Position numbers and translations under genes: made by a program. Below the pieces are notes generated by a model. It saw only the letters and a program-made list of their open reading frames with translations, was not told where the DNA came from and did not search any database. From CAXMQZ01 sp963719055 (lineage in GTDB: Bacteria; Acidobacteriota; Thermoanaerobaculia; Multivoradales; JAHEKO01), in contig CAVRAU010000008.1 in NCBI GenBank assembly GCA_963719055.1, positions 1-64,000 on the forward strand: DNA of 64,000 nt. The letters are read 5' to 3'. This document shows, piece by piece, positions 24,213 through 32,856 of this stretch. Positions within the stretch are counted from its first letter, which is position 1. Each line of letters opens with the position of its first letter.

Positions 24213-25580
24213 TTGCCCGTGTCGCTACTTTCCGAGATCAGAAGGTTCTTCGAGCACCATGTTGCGGTCCGGGCAGGCGACAGGCTCCTGGTTGCTTTCT
24301 CCGGTGGACCCGATTCCACGGCACTTCTTTGGGGTCTGAAACACGTCGCCCCCGAACTCGGGATCGAGCTTCACGCCCTTCACATCGACCACGCGCTCGA
24401 TGGCGATTCGAGTCGCCGAGCAGCCCTGGCAAGTGAGATCTGCGCCGCGCTGGGGATGGAGTCGAGTTCTCTGCGCCAACCCGTTCATGAACATTCGCTG
24501 CCCGGGGAGAACCGAGAGGCGGCCTCACGCCGTATCCGATACGAAGTGCTCGAGACCCAAAGGCGCCAACTGGGTGCAGCCTATATCGTGACCGCCCACC
24601 ACGGCGACGATCAGATAGAGACCCTTCTCATCCGCCTCCTCTACGGCACGGGGATCGAGGGTCTGGCGGGTATCCAAACCCGTCATCGCCATGTGATCCG
24701 TCCTCTGCTGGGGCTGCGTCGGTGGGAGATTCAACAAGCGCTTGCCCAAAGTGGTCTCGAGCCTGTGCAGGATCCGACCAATCTCCATCTGGGCCACACC
24801 CGCAACCGCGTTCGCCACCTGTTGCTGCCTCATCTACTCGCCGGCGACCCTGGTCTCGACGAACTCCTCCACGGGTTGGCAAGGACCGCACAGAGAAGCC
24901 GGTCTTCGGTGGAGACCCGTCTCCGGCGCCAAATCGACCTGCGCAGAACGAGCACTGGCGCATCCATGAGCCAACGGGCACTGCAGAACCTCCCCTACCC
25001 TTTGTGGCCATTCGCTCTAGCGCTGGCGCACCGAGAAGCGGATGCTGCCTATCCCCCTTCCGCAGTCGCCTGTCAGGAACTCCGCCGACAGCTCGGCTAT
25101 GCAGCGCGGGTGGGCGTCGACTGTGGCGGCGGCTGGCGCTGGCAAAGCCAAGGGCAGCAGTTGACTTTGGCCAAGCCCCCACCCTCGAGGCCCGGTTTCG
25201 CTTATACTGTTGAGGTGCCGGGTGAATGCGAGATTCCCGAGCTGGCGCTCAGGTTTCGCATTCGTCGCGGGGCAGTGGATGCCTGGATGTTCCGGCCATC
25301 GAGCCGCCGGGCAGGTCTTGACTTACCTATCGCGCCGGGCGCTCGTGTGATCGTGCGCAGTCGCCGGGAAGGTGATCGTATTCGTCCCTTTGGTTGTCAG
25401 TACACCCGCCGACTCAAGGACGTGCTCATCGACCGCCGTGTACCCCGGCAAGATAGAGGCCGTATCCCACTTTTGGAAGTGGATTCGCGGCTTGCCTGGA
25501 TCCCTGGAGTGACCGTAGATGAAGCATTTCGTGTCGAGCCTGGGGGGCAAGTCTGGATAGCCGAGTTGGAGTCGACCTAG
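24213..25580 (+). CDS. tilS: tRNA(Ile)-lysidine synthase TilS
   Basis: 455 residues. Converts C34 of tRNA-Ile(CAU) to lysidine so that it reads AUA. The N-terminal PP-loop ATPase has SGGPDS (residues 30-35), then ALHIDHAL, ENREAASRRIRYEVL and TAHHGDDQIETLLIRLLYGTG, GIQ..RPLLGLRRWEI. The C-terminal TilS domain shows IRPFGCQYTRRLKDVLIDRRVPR and AWIPGV. The start is TTG 24213 or GTG 24219; no ribosome-binding site fits between it and the tRNA, so it must share the tRNA transcript. Confidence 0.93.
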   Translation: MPVSLLSEIRRFFEHHVAVRAGDRLLVAFSGGPDSTALLWGLKHVAPELGIELHALHIDHALDGDSSRRAALASEICAALGMESSSLRQPVHEHSLPGENREAASRRIRYEVLETQRRQLGAAYIVTAHHGDDQIETLLIRLLYGTGIEGLAGIQTRHRHVIRPLLGLRRWEIQQALAQSGLEPVQDPTNLHLGHTRNRVRHLLLPHLLAGDPGLDELLHGLARTAQRSRSSVETRLRRQIDLRRTSTGASMSQRALQNLPYPLWPFALALAHREADAAYPPSAVACQELRRQLGYAARVGVDCGGGWRWQSQGQQLTLAKPPPSRPGFAYTVEVPGECEIPELALRFRIRRGAVDAWMFRPSSRRAGLDLPIAPGARVIVRSRREGDRIRPFGCQYTRRLKDVLIDRRVPRQDRGRIPLLEVDSRLAWIPGVTVDEAFRVEPGGQVWIAELEST

Positions 25581-25585
25581 AAACC

Positions 25586-26125
25586 ATGAATATACAAACT
25601 CTCTACGACGCAGAGACCATTCAGGAGAAGGTCACGGAGCTGGGGCAGAAGATCGAGCAAGACCACGGAAATGCCGATCCCTGGGTTATCTCCATCGTCG
25701 GCGGATCGGTGCTTTTCCTGGCAGATTTGATTCGTTCCTTGAGCCAACCGGTGCGATTCGACTTTGTCCAGGTTCAATACTCGGTCAGCGCTCACGATGG
25801 AGATCTCCTGGAGATCCACTACCCCATTTCGCTGGATGTAATGAATCAGAACCTTGTGATCATCAAGGACGTAGTGGTTTCTGGCGTGATCGAAAACTAT
25901 CTCGCCAGTCAGTTCCGCAATCGGGGCGCCACGAGGGTGATCTTCGCGGCCTTGATCGATGTGCCCGACCGGAGGACCACCGATTTCCAACCCGACTACA
26001 GCCTGTTTCGGGCCGAGCGCCAAGGGATCTTCGTCGGCTACGGACTCAAGCATGAGGGCCGTTTCGGCAGCCTGCCCTATATCGGCCAGGTCCACGAGGA
26101 TGAAGCAGAAGGAACGCAAGAGTAA
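25586..26125 (+). CDS. divergent HPRT-like phosphoribosyltransferase, catalytic residues lost
   Basis: 179 residues, same length and position (tilS-hpt-ftsH) as bacterial hypoxanthine phosphoribosyltransferase. The fold is recognisable: VISIVGGSVLFLADLIRSL, then NLVIIKDVVVSGVIENYL. However, the PRPP loop, normally (E/D)D-hh-D-TG, reads K94-D95-VV-V98-S99-G100, so the catalytic Asp (human Asp137) is Val and one acidic residue is Lys; the pyrophosphate loop lacks the usual Lys (VGGS in place of LKGS). A C-terminal GYGLKHEGRFGSLPYIGQV matches the end of HPRT. It is probably not a normal purine-salvage enzyme; a regulatory or structural role near FtsH is inference. Confidence 0.75.
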   Translation: MNIQTLYDAETIQEKVTELGQKIEQDHGNADPWVISIVGGSVLFLADLIRSLSQPVRFDFVQVQYSVSAHDGDLLEIHYPISLDVMNQNLVIIKDVVVSGVIENYLASQFRNRGATRVIFAALIDVPDRRTTDFQPDYSLFRAERQGIFVGYGLKHEGRFGSLPYIGQVHEDEAEGTQE

Positions 26126-26143
26126 CCGAAAGGAAGCAACTCA

Positions 26144-28126
26144 TTGAACCCGACCGTTAGAACACTGATTGTCTGGATCGCCATCTTTGTCGTGGTGATT
26201 CTGCTTTGGAATACCTTTCAGGCAGGGAAGATCAACCAGGTCTCCCTGACCTTCACCGAGTTTCTCGAGCAAGTCGAGAAAGGCAGGGTCGCCGAGGTGA
26301 CCCTGCGCGGCCAAGAGCTCACCGGAGCCTTTTCCGAAGGCGGCCAATACTCCGGAGAGGACAGCTTCTACACCTATCTACCGGAGTATCCGAACCTGGT
26401 GCAGGAGCTGCGGGATTCAGGAGTGGTGATCAAGGCGGAAGAGCCCAAGGAGAACCCGCTGCTGCAGTTCCTGTTCGGCTGGGCACCCTTTCTGTTGATC
26501 ATTGGCCTCTGGATCTTCTTCATGCGGCAGATGCAATCCGGCGGCAACAAAGCCCTGTCTTTCGGCAAGAGCAAGGCCAAACTGCTCAACACATCGAGCA
26601 AGAAGGTGACCTTCGAGGATGTTGCCGGGGTAGAAGAGGCCAAGGAAGAGCTCGGCGAGATCATCGAGTTCCTCAAAGAGCCGCAGAAGTTCCAGCGTCT
26701 CGGCGGCAAGATCCCCAAGGGCGTCCTACTGATGGGCCCCCCAGGGACAGGCAAAACCCTTCTGGCCCGTGCCATCGCCGGAGAGGCAGGGGTGCCGTTC
26801 TTCTCGATCTCGGGCTCGGACTTCGTCGAGATGTTTGTCGGCGTTGGTGCGAGCCGGGTTCGCGATCTGTTCGAACAGGGTAAGAAGAACGCTCCGTGCA
26901 TCGTCTTCATCGATGAGATCGACGCGGTGGGCAGACATCGTGGCGCCGGCCTGGGTGGCGGTCATGATGAGCGCGAACAGACTCTCAACCAGCTACTGGT
27001 TGAGATGGATGGCTTCGAGTCGAATGAGGGCGTGATTCTCATCGCCGCCACGAACCGACCCGATGTCCTCGATCCCGCACTCCTCCGGCCGGGCCGATTC
27101 GATCGTCGCGTGGTCGTCGATCGACCGGATATCAACGGGCGGCTCGGCATTCTCAAGGTACATACACGCGAGATACCCCTATCACCAGATGTTCAGCTCG
27201 ATGTCCTGGCCCGGGGTACTCCCGGTTTCGCCGGTGCCGACCTCGCCAACATGGTCAATGAGGCGGCTCTCGTCGCCGCTGGCAGAGCTCGAGACAAAGT
27301 CACCATGGAAGACTTCGAGTATGCCAAAGACAAGGTCTTGATGGGCGTCGAGCGCAAGACCCTCATGTTGACCGACCAGGAGAAGCGTGTCACTGCCTAT
27401 CACGAGGCCGGTCATGCCCTGGTGGCGACCTTCACCGCTGGTTCCGACCCCCTGCACAAAGTCACGGTCATCCCTCGTGGCAGGGCCTTGGGTGTAACGA
27501 TGCAGCTGCCCTTCGAGGACAAGTACACCTATCGCAAGACCTACGTCGAGGGGCAGATCGCCATTCTCATGGGTGGGCGAATCGCCGAGGAGCTGACCCA
27601 GGACGACATCACCACCGGTGCCGGAAACGACATCGAGCGGGCGACCGAGATGGCGCGTCGCATGGTCTGCGAATGGGGGATGTCAGAGCTGGGTCCGCTG
27701 TCCTACGGCGGCAAAGACGAGCCGGTCTTCTTGGGCCGCGACTTCTCCCAACGGGCCGACTACAGCGAGGACACCGCCATCCGCATCGACCGCGAGGTCA
27801 ATCGAATCGTCGATGGCGCCTATGAACGAGCCAAGAACATCCTGACGGAGCATCGTGAGGTCCTCGAACGCCTGGCGTTGGAGCTCTTGGAGCAGGAATC
27901 TCTGGATGGCGCTCGAGTCTATGAGCTTGTCAAGTCGATGACGGGACAGGATCTGGCCCCTCAGATGCCTGAGCCGCGACCTGAGGCCCTCAGCGAAGAC
28001 CCTGGTGCCGAGGCTTCGGAATCGGCATCTCAGGACGCCGCCGCCGAAAAGAAGGATAACGGGGAGACGGGCGTGGCGGCAGCGCAGCAGCCGCCACCAA
28101 CTAACGCCATCCCCTCCACAGACTGA
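26144..28126 (+). CDS. ftsH: ATP-dependent zinc metalloprotease FtsH
   Basis: 660 residues, TTG start with AAGGAA 8 nt upstream. Inner-membrane AAA+ protease that degrades damaged membrane and regulatory proteins. Two membrane segments (residues about 6-24 and 113-127) flank a periplasmic part. Walker A GPPGTGKT is at 198-205; Walker B CIVFIDEIDAVG and the second region of homology AATNRPDVLDPALLRPGRFDRR follow; the zinc-protease motif HEAGH is in VTAYHEAGHALVATF. The C-terminal tail is Pro/Ala/Glu-rich and low-complexity. Frame is intact. Confidence 0.97.
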   Translation: MNPTVRTLIVWIAIFVVVILLWNTFQAGKINQVSLTFTEFLEQVEKGRVAEVTLRGQELTGAFSEGGQYSGEDSFYTYLPEYPNLVQELRDSGVVIKAEEPKENPLLQFLFGWAPFLLIIGLWIFFMRQMQSGGNKALSFGKSKAKLLNTSSKKVTFEDVAGVEEAKEELGEIIEFLKEPQKFQRLGGKIPKGVLLMGPPGTGKTLLARAIAGEAGVPFFSISGSDFVEMFVGVGASRVRDLFEQGKKNAPCIVFIDEIDAVGRHRGAGLGGGHDEREQTLNQLLVEMDGFESNEGVILIAATNRPDVLDPALLRPGRFDRRVVVDRPDINGRLGILKVHTREIPLSPDVQLDVLARGTPGFAGADLANMVNEAALVAAGRARDKVTMEDFEYAKDKVLMGVERKTLMLTDQEKRVTAYHEAGHALVATFTAGSDPLHKVTVIPRGRALGVTMQLPFEDKYTYRKTYVEGQIAILMGGRIAEELTQDDITTGAGNDIERATEMARRMVCEWGMSELGPLSYGGKDEPVFLGRDFSQRADYSEDTAIRIDREVNRIVDGAYERAKNILTEHREVLERLALELLEQESLDGARVYELVKSMTGQDLAPQMPEPRPEALSEDPGAEASESASQDAAAEKKDNGETGVAAAQQPPPTNAIPSTD

Positions 28127-28163
28127 ACCCAAGATCTATCCTGACGGGTCCTTACCCTCGCAG

Positions 28164-29054
28164 ATGCCCACCACCGCAATATCAGAAGCCCACCAGTCCC
28201 TGGCGCTTCCCCTGCGCCAAGGCGAGGCTCTCAGCTGGCAAGCCCGCCCGCTGATCATGGGGGTGCTCAACATTACACCGGACTCCTTCAGCGACGGTGG
28301 TCTGTGGATCGACCCCACCGCAGCCGTAGATCACGCTCAGGAGATGGTCGCCCAAGGAGCAGACATCTTGGATCTGGGAGCCGAGTCCACACGTCCTGGT
28401 GGCGGCGTCTATGGTCAAGGAGCCGAGCTCGTCTCGGCAGAGGCAGAGCTGGATCGGCTCCTGCCGGTGCTGGAAGCTGTGCGTCAGAGGGTGGCCGTTC
28501 CCATTTCTGTCGACACCCGCAAGGGGCGGGTGGCGGCAGCTGCACTCGGCGCCGGCGCCGATATGATCAACGATATCAGCGCTCTGAGCGATCCGGATTT
28601 GGCCGCAGCGGTATCCGCAGCCGGCTGCCCGGTAGTCCTCATGCACAGCCGTGGACAATTGCGTTCGATGCAGCAGCAGATCACCTTCGACGACGTCGCG
28701 GCCGAGGTGACCGAGGATCTGAATACGCTTGTGGAACGAGCTCTGACCTACGGCGTGACACGGCCGCAGATTCTGATCGATCCAGGCATCGGGTTTGGGA
28801 AGACAGCCCAGCAGAACCTGGAATTGCTCCGCCGGCTCGATGTGATCCGGAACCTCGATCTACCGCTGCTGGTCGGAGCCAGTCGCAAGAGCTTTATTGG
28901 CGAGATCGCCGGCACTGATGCGACCGAGAGGCTCTCGGGAAGCCTGGCTGCAGTGAGCTGGGCGGCCCACCACGGTGCTGCGGTGGTCCGAGTCCATGAT
29001 GTAGCCGACACCCATCAATTTCTGCAGGTGTGGAAAGCCATTGAATCTGCCTGA
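28164..29054 (+). CDS. folP: dihydropteroate synthase FolP
   Basis: 296 residues from ATG 28164. Joins p-aminobenzoate to dihydropterin pyrophosphate in folate synthesis. Signature blocks: LIMGVLNITPDSFSDGG, ADILDLGAESTRPGG, VPISVDTRKGRVA, MINDISALSDP, VLMHSRG, ILIDPGIGFGKTAQQNLELL and LVGASRKSFIGE. All substrate-binding motifs are present. The 3' end overlaps cdaA by 14 nt, so the two are translationally linked. Confidence 0.95.
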   Translation: MPTTAISEAHQSLALPLRQGEALSWQARPLIMGVLNITPDSFSDGGLWIDPTAAVDHAQEMVAQGADILDLGAESTRPGGGVYGQGAELVSAEAELDRLLPVLEAVRQRVAVPISVDTRKGRVAAAALGAGADMINDISALSDPDLAAAVSAAGCPVVLMHSRGQLRSMQQQITFDDVAAEVTEDLNTLVERALTYGVTRPQILIDPGIGFGKTAQQNLELLRRLDVIRNLDLPLLVGASRKSFIGEIAGTDATERLSGSLAAVSWAAHHGAAVVRVHDVADTHQFLQVWKAIESA

Positions 29055-29829
29055 GTTGCTCCAAATGGTGACTTGGCGCGATGTCCTCGACATCGCCTTG
29101 GTAGCTTTGGTGATCTACAACCTTCTGCTGCTCATCCGCGGCACCCGCGCCGTGCAGATGATCCTCGGGATCATCTTCATCGCCGTGGCCTACTACGTCG
29201 CGGGTGTCGCCAAGCTGCTGACCCTGCAAGAGATCCTGGCCAACTTCCTCCTCGTTCTGCCTGTGGCGATCATCGTGCTCTTCCAGCAGGAGATCCGCCA
29301 TGCCCTGGCGAGCTTCGGCCGCAACCCGCTCTGGGGCCTCGGAGCCGATCGCAAGGTGGAATCCACCATCAAAGAGGTGGTTCTGGCGGCGACTTCGCTG
29401 GCGGAAAGCAAGACCGGCGCCCTGATCGTGATTCAAAGACTCGAAGGACTGCGTAACTACATCGAGAATGGCGTCACCATCGATGCCAGTGTTACCTACG
29501 ATCTGCTGATCAACCTGTTCTCGCCTGACACACCTCTGCACGACGGGGCTGTGATCATCCAGCAGGATCGGATCGCGGCAGCGGCTTGCTTTGTCCCCTT
29601 GACTCTCAACCCCGAGCTCTCCAAGAACTTCGGTTCGCGTCACCGAGCTGCGCTCGGCATCTCGGAAGAAGCGGACTCGCTCTCCGTGGTGGTCTCCGAA
29701 GAGAATGGCAGCATCTCGCTAGCAATCAACGGTGAGCTGATCCGTGACCTGGATTCCAAGACCCTACGCAACTCGCTCTACAAGTACCTGATCACCGACC
29801 TGAGTGCCCAACCGGAGATGGCGCATTGA
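29041..29829 (+). CDS. cdaA: membrane diadenylate cyclase CdaA
   Basis: 262 residues, TTG start inside the folP end. Makes the second messenger c-di-AMP. Three N-terminal membrane helices (ALVALVIYNLLLLI, MILGIIFIAVAYYVAG, ILANFLLVLPVAIIVLF) precede the DAC domain. The catalytic DGA is in TPLHDGAVIIQ and the RHR motif in GSRHRAALGISEE, both intact. It is followed by cdaR and glmM, the conserved cdaA-cdaR-glmM order in which the latter two regulate the cyclase. Confidence 0.95.
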   Translation: MNLPELLQMVTWRDVLDIALVALVIYNLLLLIRGTRAVQMILGIIFIAVAYYVAGVAKLLTLQEILANFLLVLPVAIIVLFQQEIRHALASFGRNPLWGLGADRKVESTIKEVVLAATSLAESKTGALIVIQRLEGLRNYIENGVTIDASVTYDLLINLFSPDTPLHDGAVIIQQDRIAAAACFVPLTLNPELSKNFGSRHRAALGISEEADSLSVVVSEENGSISLAINGELIRDLDSKTLRNSLYKYLITDLSAQPEMAH

Positions 29830-30510
29830 GCGAGTCGATGAATACGTGGGGCCTCCGACTCCTCGCCGTGGCGCTCGCCATCACGGCCTGGTTCGTCTTC
29901 TCGATCGAGAAACGCGAGCAACTCAGCGAAAAGGTCATCGAAGCCACCATACGCTACGATAATTTCCCTGGCTTGATCGTGGTGGAGAGACAGGAGTCTG
30001 TTCGGGTGGGCGTACGAGGAACGGTCAGCAAGATGCGTACCTTGAACCCGTTCTCCGTCGATGTTTCTGTCGAGCTTTCCAATCCGGACAAGGGAGTGTT
30101 CGAGGTTCCCCTCACTTCGGACAACGTGTTTCTGCCCGAGGGCCTGGAAGTGGTTTCCATCGAACCCAACATCATCCGAGTGAAGCTCGATCGGGAAGCG
30201 GCACAGCTCTTGCCGGTGCTGGCACGGCTCGAAGGTGAGCCGGCCGCTGGGGCCAAAGTCCAGTATCGCTGAGGTAGTCCCGTCCAACGTCTTGGTTCGG
30301 GGGCCCGAGGATGTGGTGCGATCCATCGGCACTCTGTCCACGACTCCCGTCAACCTCACCGGGCACGCGCTGAATTTTCAAGAGCAAGCAGCCGTTCTGC
30401 CACCGGATCCATTGATCACGGTCGTGCAGCCCGCCGTGGTCAACGTGCGTGTGCGAATGGAGATCCCCGGGTCCGAGCCCGAGGAGACGGACGAAGAGCC
30501 CACACCCTAG
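29826..30510 (+). CDS. cdaR: YbbR-domain protein CdaR, one frameshift
   Basis: About 227 residues once repaired. One N-terminal membrane anchor (LLAVALAITAWFVFSIEKRE) is followed by YbbR repeats: VIEATIRYDNFPGLIV, VGVRGTVSKMRTLNP, then VLPEGLEV-like FLPEGLEVVSIEPN. The first frame ends at 30272 (AAGAKVQYR), while the same repeat continues in the next frame with SIAEVVPSNVLVRGPEDVV and ends at 30510. Total length is one base over a multiple of three; the break is near 30,262-30,270. It overlaps cdaA by ATGA and is its likely extracytoplasmic regulator. Confidence 0.85.
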
Positions 30511-30528
30511 GAAGTCAGGAGTCGATCG

Positions 30529-31878
30529 ATGCGTCTGTTTGGAACTGACGGTATTCGAGCACCCTTTGGTGCCTATCCCCTGGACCGGTCTACGGTTACC
30601 CATCTCGGTTACTGCCTGGCAAAGGTACTGGCTCGAGATTCGGACTCCCCGATGATCGTCATTGGGGGAGACACTCGGGAGAGCACGCCGGAAATCTCTC
30701 TGTGGCTGGCGACCGGTCTCGAGGCCGGTGGCGCGAGCGCCGTGTATGGCGGGGTGCTGCCAACCCCGGCGGTAGCCAGAGCCGTTCTCGACCTGAATGC
30801 CGATGCCGGCATCGCGGTCTCGGCCAGCCACAACCTCCATCCCTACAACGGCATCAAGCTCTTCGACGCCGAAGGGTTCAAATGGACCCCCGAGGCCGAG
30901 GAGGATCTGGAGAGGTCGATCCTCGGGGCCCAGCCATCGGAACTGGCGATCGGTGCGGATTTGAAACCGCTGCCGGAATTTGCCGACAAATACCTGCGAC
31001 ACCTGTCCGACCAGATGGGTGGTGGCGCACCGTTTGCGGGACTGCGAATCGTCCTGGACACCGCCAACGGAGCCGCCACTCCGTTCGCGGAGTCCCTGTT
31101 CACAAGCCTGGGCGCTCGAGTCTTCGCGATCGGCAATCAGCCGGACGGTCAAAACATCAACGCCGGGATGGGCTCGACCGCACCCGAGCCCATGCTCGCT
31201 GCCGTCGTGCGGTACGGAGCCCACATGGGTGTGGCTTTCGACGGCGACGCCGACCGAGCGCTGATCGCTGACGAGCTTGGGCAGATGCGCGATGGAGATG
31301 CGATGCTCTTTGCCTGGGCTCGTCACCTCCAGCAATCCGAGGTTCTCACTCCTCCCAGTATCGTCGCCACCTCTATGAGCAATCTGGGTCTGGAGAAGGC
31401 GCTACAGGCCCTCGACATCTCGGTTGTCCGCTGTGACGTTGGAGACCGCACGGTGGTAGCCACCATGCGCAACCGGGAAATTCGTCTGGGCGGCGAGCAG
31501 TCCGGCCACCTCGTCGACCTCGAAGCGAGCACTACCGGAGACGGACTGGCGACAGCTCTGCAGATGGCTTACATCCTGAAGCAAGCCGACATGCCGCTCT
31601 CCAACCTGCTGGCGGATTTTCACCGCTTCCCGCAAGTGCTGCGCAACGTGCAAGTGGCCAGCAAGCCGGATCTGCAGACTCTGCCCGAAGTGGCACGAGA
31701 GGCTGCCGAGGTGGAGAGCGCTCTTGGCGACGAGGGTCGCCTGGTGCTGCGGTACAGCGGTACCGAGCCCCTGGCCCGGGTGATGATCGAAGGCCCGGAC
31801 GCGGAACAGATCGAAGACCTCGCGGGTCGCCTCATCGAGGTGATTCGCGACGCGGTGGGAGACTCCACCCAACAATGA
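30529..31878 (+). CDS. glmM: phosphoglucosamine mutase GlmM
   Basis: 449 residues. Converts glucosamine-6-phosphate to glucosamine-1-phosphate for UDP-GlcNAc and hence peptidoglycan and LPS. The start MRLFGTDGIRAPFG is typical. The phosphoserine loop is AVSASHNLHPYNGIKLF, the metal loop VAFDGDADRALIADE, the sugar loop GGEQSGHLV and the phosphate-binding loop RYSGTEPLARVM. Leu and Tyr replace the usual Pro and Asp after the phosphoserine loop, a mild oddity. AGGAG lies 9 nt before the ATG. Third gene of the c-di-AMP/cell-wall set. Confidence 0.95.
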   Translation: MRLFGTDGIRAPFGAYPLDRSTVTHLGYCLAKVLARDSDSPMIVIGGDTRESTPEISLWLATGLEAGGASAVYGGVLPTPAVARAVLDLNADAGIAVSASHNLHPYNGIKLFDAEGFKWTPEAEEDLERSILGAQPSELAIGADLKPLPEFADKYLRHLSDQMGGGAPFAGLRIVLDTANGAATPFAESLFTSLGARVFAIGNQPDGQNINAGMGSTAPEPMLAAVVRYGAHMGVAFDGDADRALIADELGQMRDGDAMLFAWARHLQQSEVLTPPSIVATSMSNLGLEKALQALDISVVRCDVGDRTVVATMRNREIRLGGEQSGHLVDLEASTTGDGLATALQMAYILKQADMPLSNLLADFHRFPQVLRNVQVASKPDLQTLPEVAREAAEVESALGDEGRLVLRYSGTEPLARVMIEGPDAEQIEDLAGRLIEVIRDAVGDSTQQ

Positions 31879-31888
31879 GGAGCCCTGC

Positions 31889-32629
31889 ATGACACAACTC
31901 TCCGTGAACGTAGATCACGTGGCAACTCTGCGTCAGGCACGGGGTACCACGTACCCTGACCCCCTGGAAGCTGCCCGGGTCGCCGAGGAGGCCGGTGCGA
32001 CCGGGATCACCGTCCACCTGCGAGGCGATCGGCGGCACATCCAAGACCGCGACGTTGCCGAGATTCGCCAGGCGATCCGGGGGAAGCTCAACCTGGAGAT
32101 GGCCACCACCGAAGAGATGGTCGAGATCGCTCTCGAGCTCAAGCCCGACCAGGTGACCCTGGTCCCCGAAAGGCCGGAAGAGATCACCACCGAAGGTGGC
32201 CTCGATCTCCTGAGCGTCGGCGAGCGAGCCCTGGCGGTGGCCGAGCGGCTCGCCGCTGAAGGAATCGAGATGTCGGTCTTTATCGACCCGGAACAAGAGC
32301 AGGTGGGATGGTTGGCTGCCAACGGCACGGCCGCCATCCGTGGATTTGAAATCAACACCGACCGCTACGCCCGCTCCACCCTGGCTGCCGCTCGTACGCA
32401 TGAACTGGCAGCGATCCAAGAAGCTGCGGAAGCTGGGGAGTCCGCGGGACTTCACGTTTACGCCGGCCACGCCCTGACTACCGACAACGTGGGGCCGATC
32501 GCCAGCATCCGGCAGGTCGAGGAGCTCAATATAGGACACTTCCTCATCGGCAGGGCCGTGGTGGTCGGGATGGCCGCGGCGGTGCAGGAAATGCTGCAGG
32601 CCATGCATGCGGCTACCGCGGCACCCTAG
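31889..32629 (+). CDS. pdxJ: pyridoxine 5'-phosphate synthase PdxJ
   Basis: 246 residues, preceded by GAGGAG. Last step of the DXP-dependent vitamin B6 route, making pyridoxine-5-phosphate. Conserved blocks: SVNVDHVATLRQARGT, DPLEAARVAEEAGATGITVHL, RGDRRHIQDRDV, LNLEMATTEEMV, VTLVPERPEEITTEGG, VSVFIDP-like MSVFIDPEQEQ, and VYAGHALTTDNVGPI. Frame is complete. It follows glmM by 10 nt and converges on the gene at 32,631. Confidence 0.95.
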   Translation: MTQLSVNVDHVATLRQARGTTYPDPLEAARVAEEAGATGITVHLRGDRRHIQDRDVAEIRQAIRGKLNLEMATTEEMVEIALELKPDQVTLVPERPEEITTEGGLDLLSVGERALAVAERLAAEGIEMSVFIDPEQEQVGWLAANGTAAIRGFEINTDRYARSTLAAARTHELAAIQEAAEAGESAGLHVYAGHALTTDNVGPIASIRQVEELNIGHFLIGRAVVVGMAAAVQEMLQAMHAATAAP

Positions 32630-32630
32630 A

Positions 32631-32852
32631 CTATCGTTCGAGCTCGATCGGCTCGATCGCCACGGCTTCTTCTTCGGGCTCCTCGACGATGAGGACTGTC
32701 TGACCGATCGGCAGCTGCACCTTGTGGATCTTGGATCCGAAGGCAGTCGAGACAAGATAGAAACCCTCTGGATAGATTTGGATCAGCGACCCCGCGGCCC
32801 CTTTGAGGCCCAGCAGCTCGTTGTGAATCAGGACTGGTACCGGTAGCTCCAT
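32631..32852 (-). CDS. small conserved-looking hypothetical protein
   Basis: 73 residues: a beta-rich core (GAAGSLIQIYPEGFYLVST...IHKVQLPIGQTVLIV) and a Glu-rich C-terminus. No signal peptide or cysteine. It starts 4 nt after the stop of the sigma-54 regulator gene, so it is surely cotranscribed with it. I do not recognise the family; the compact beta fold suggests a PilZ- or KOW-size binding module, which is only a guess. Confidence 0.5.
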   Translation of the reverse strand: MELPVPVLIHNELLGLKGAAGSLIQIYPEGFYLVSTAFGSKIHKVQLPIGQTVLIVEEPEEEAVAIEPIELER

Positions 32853-32856
32853 CTCC

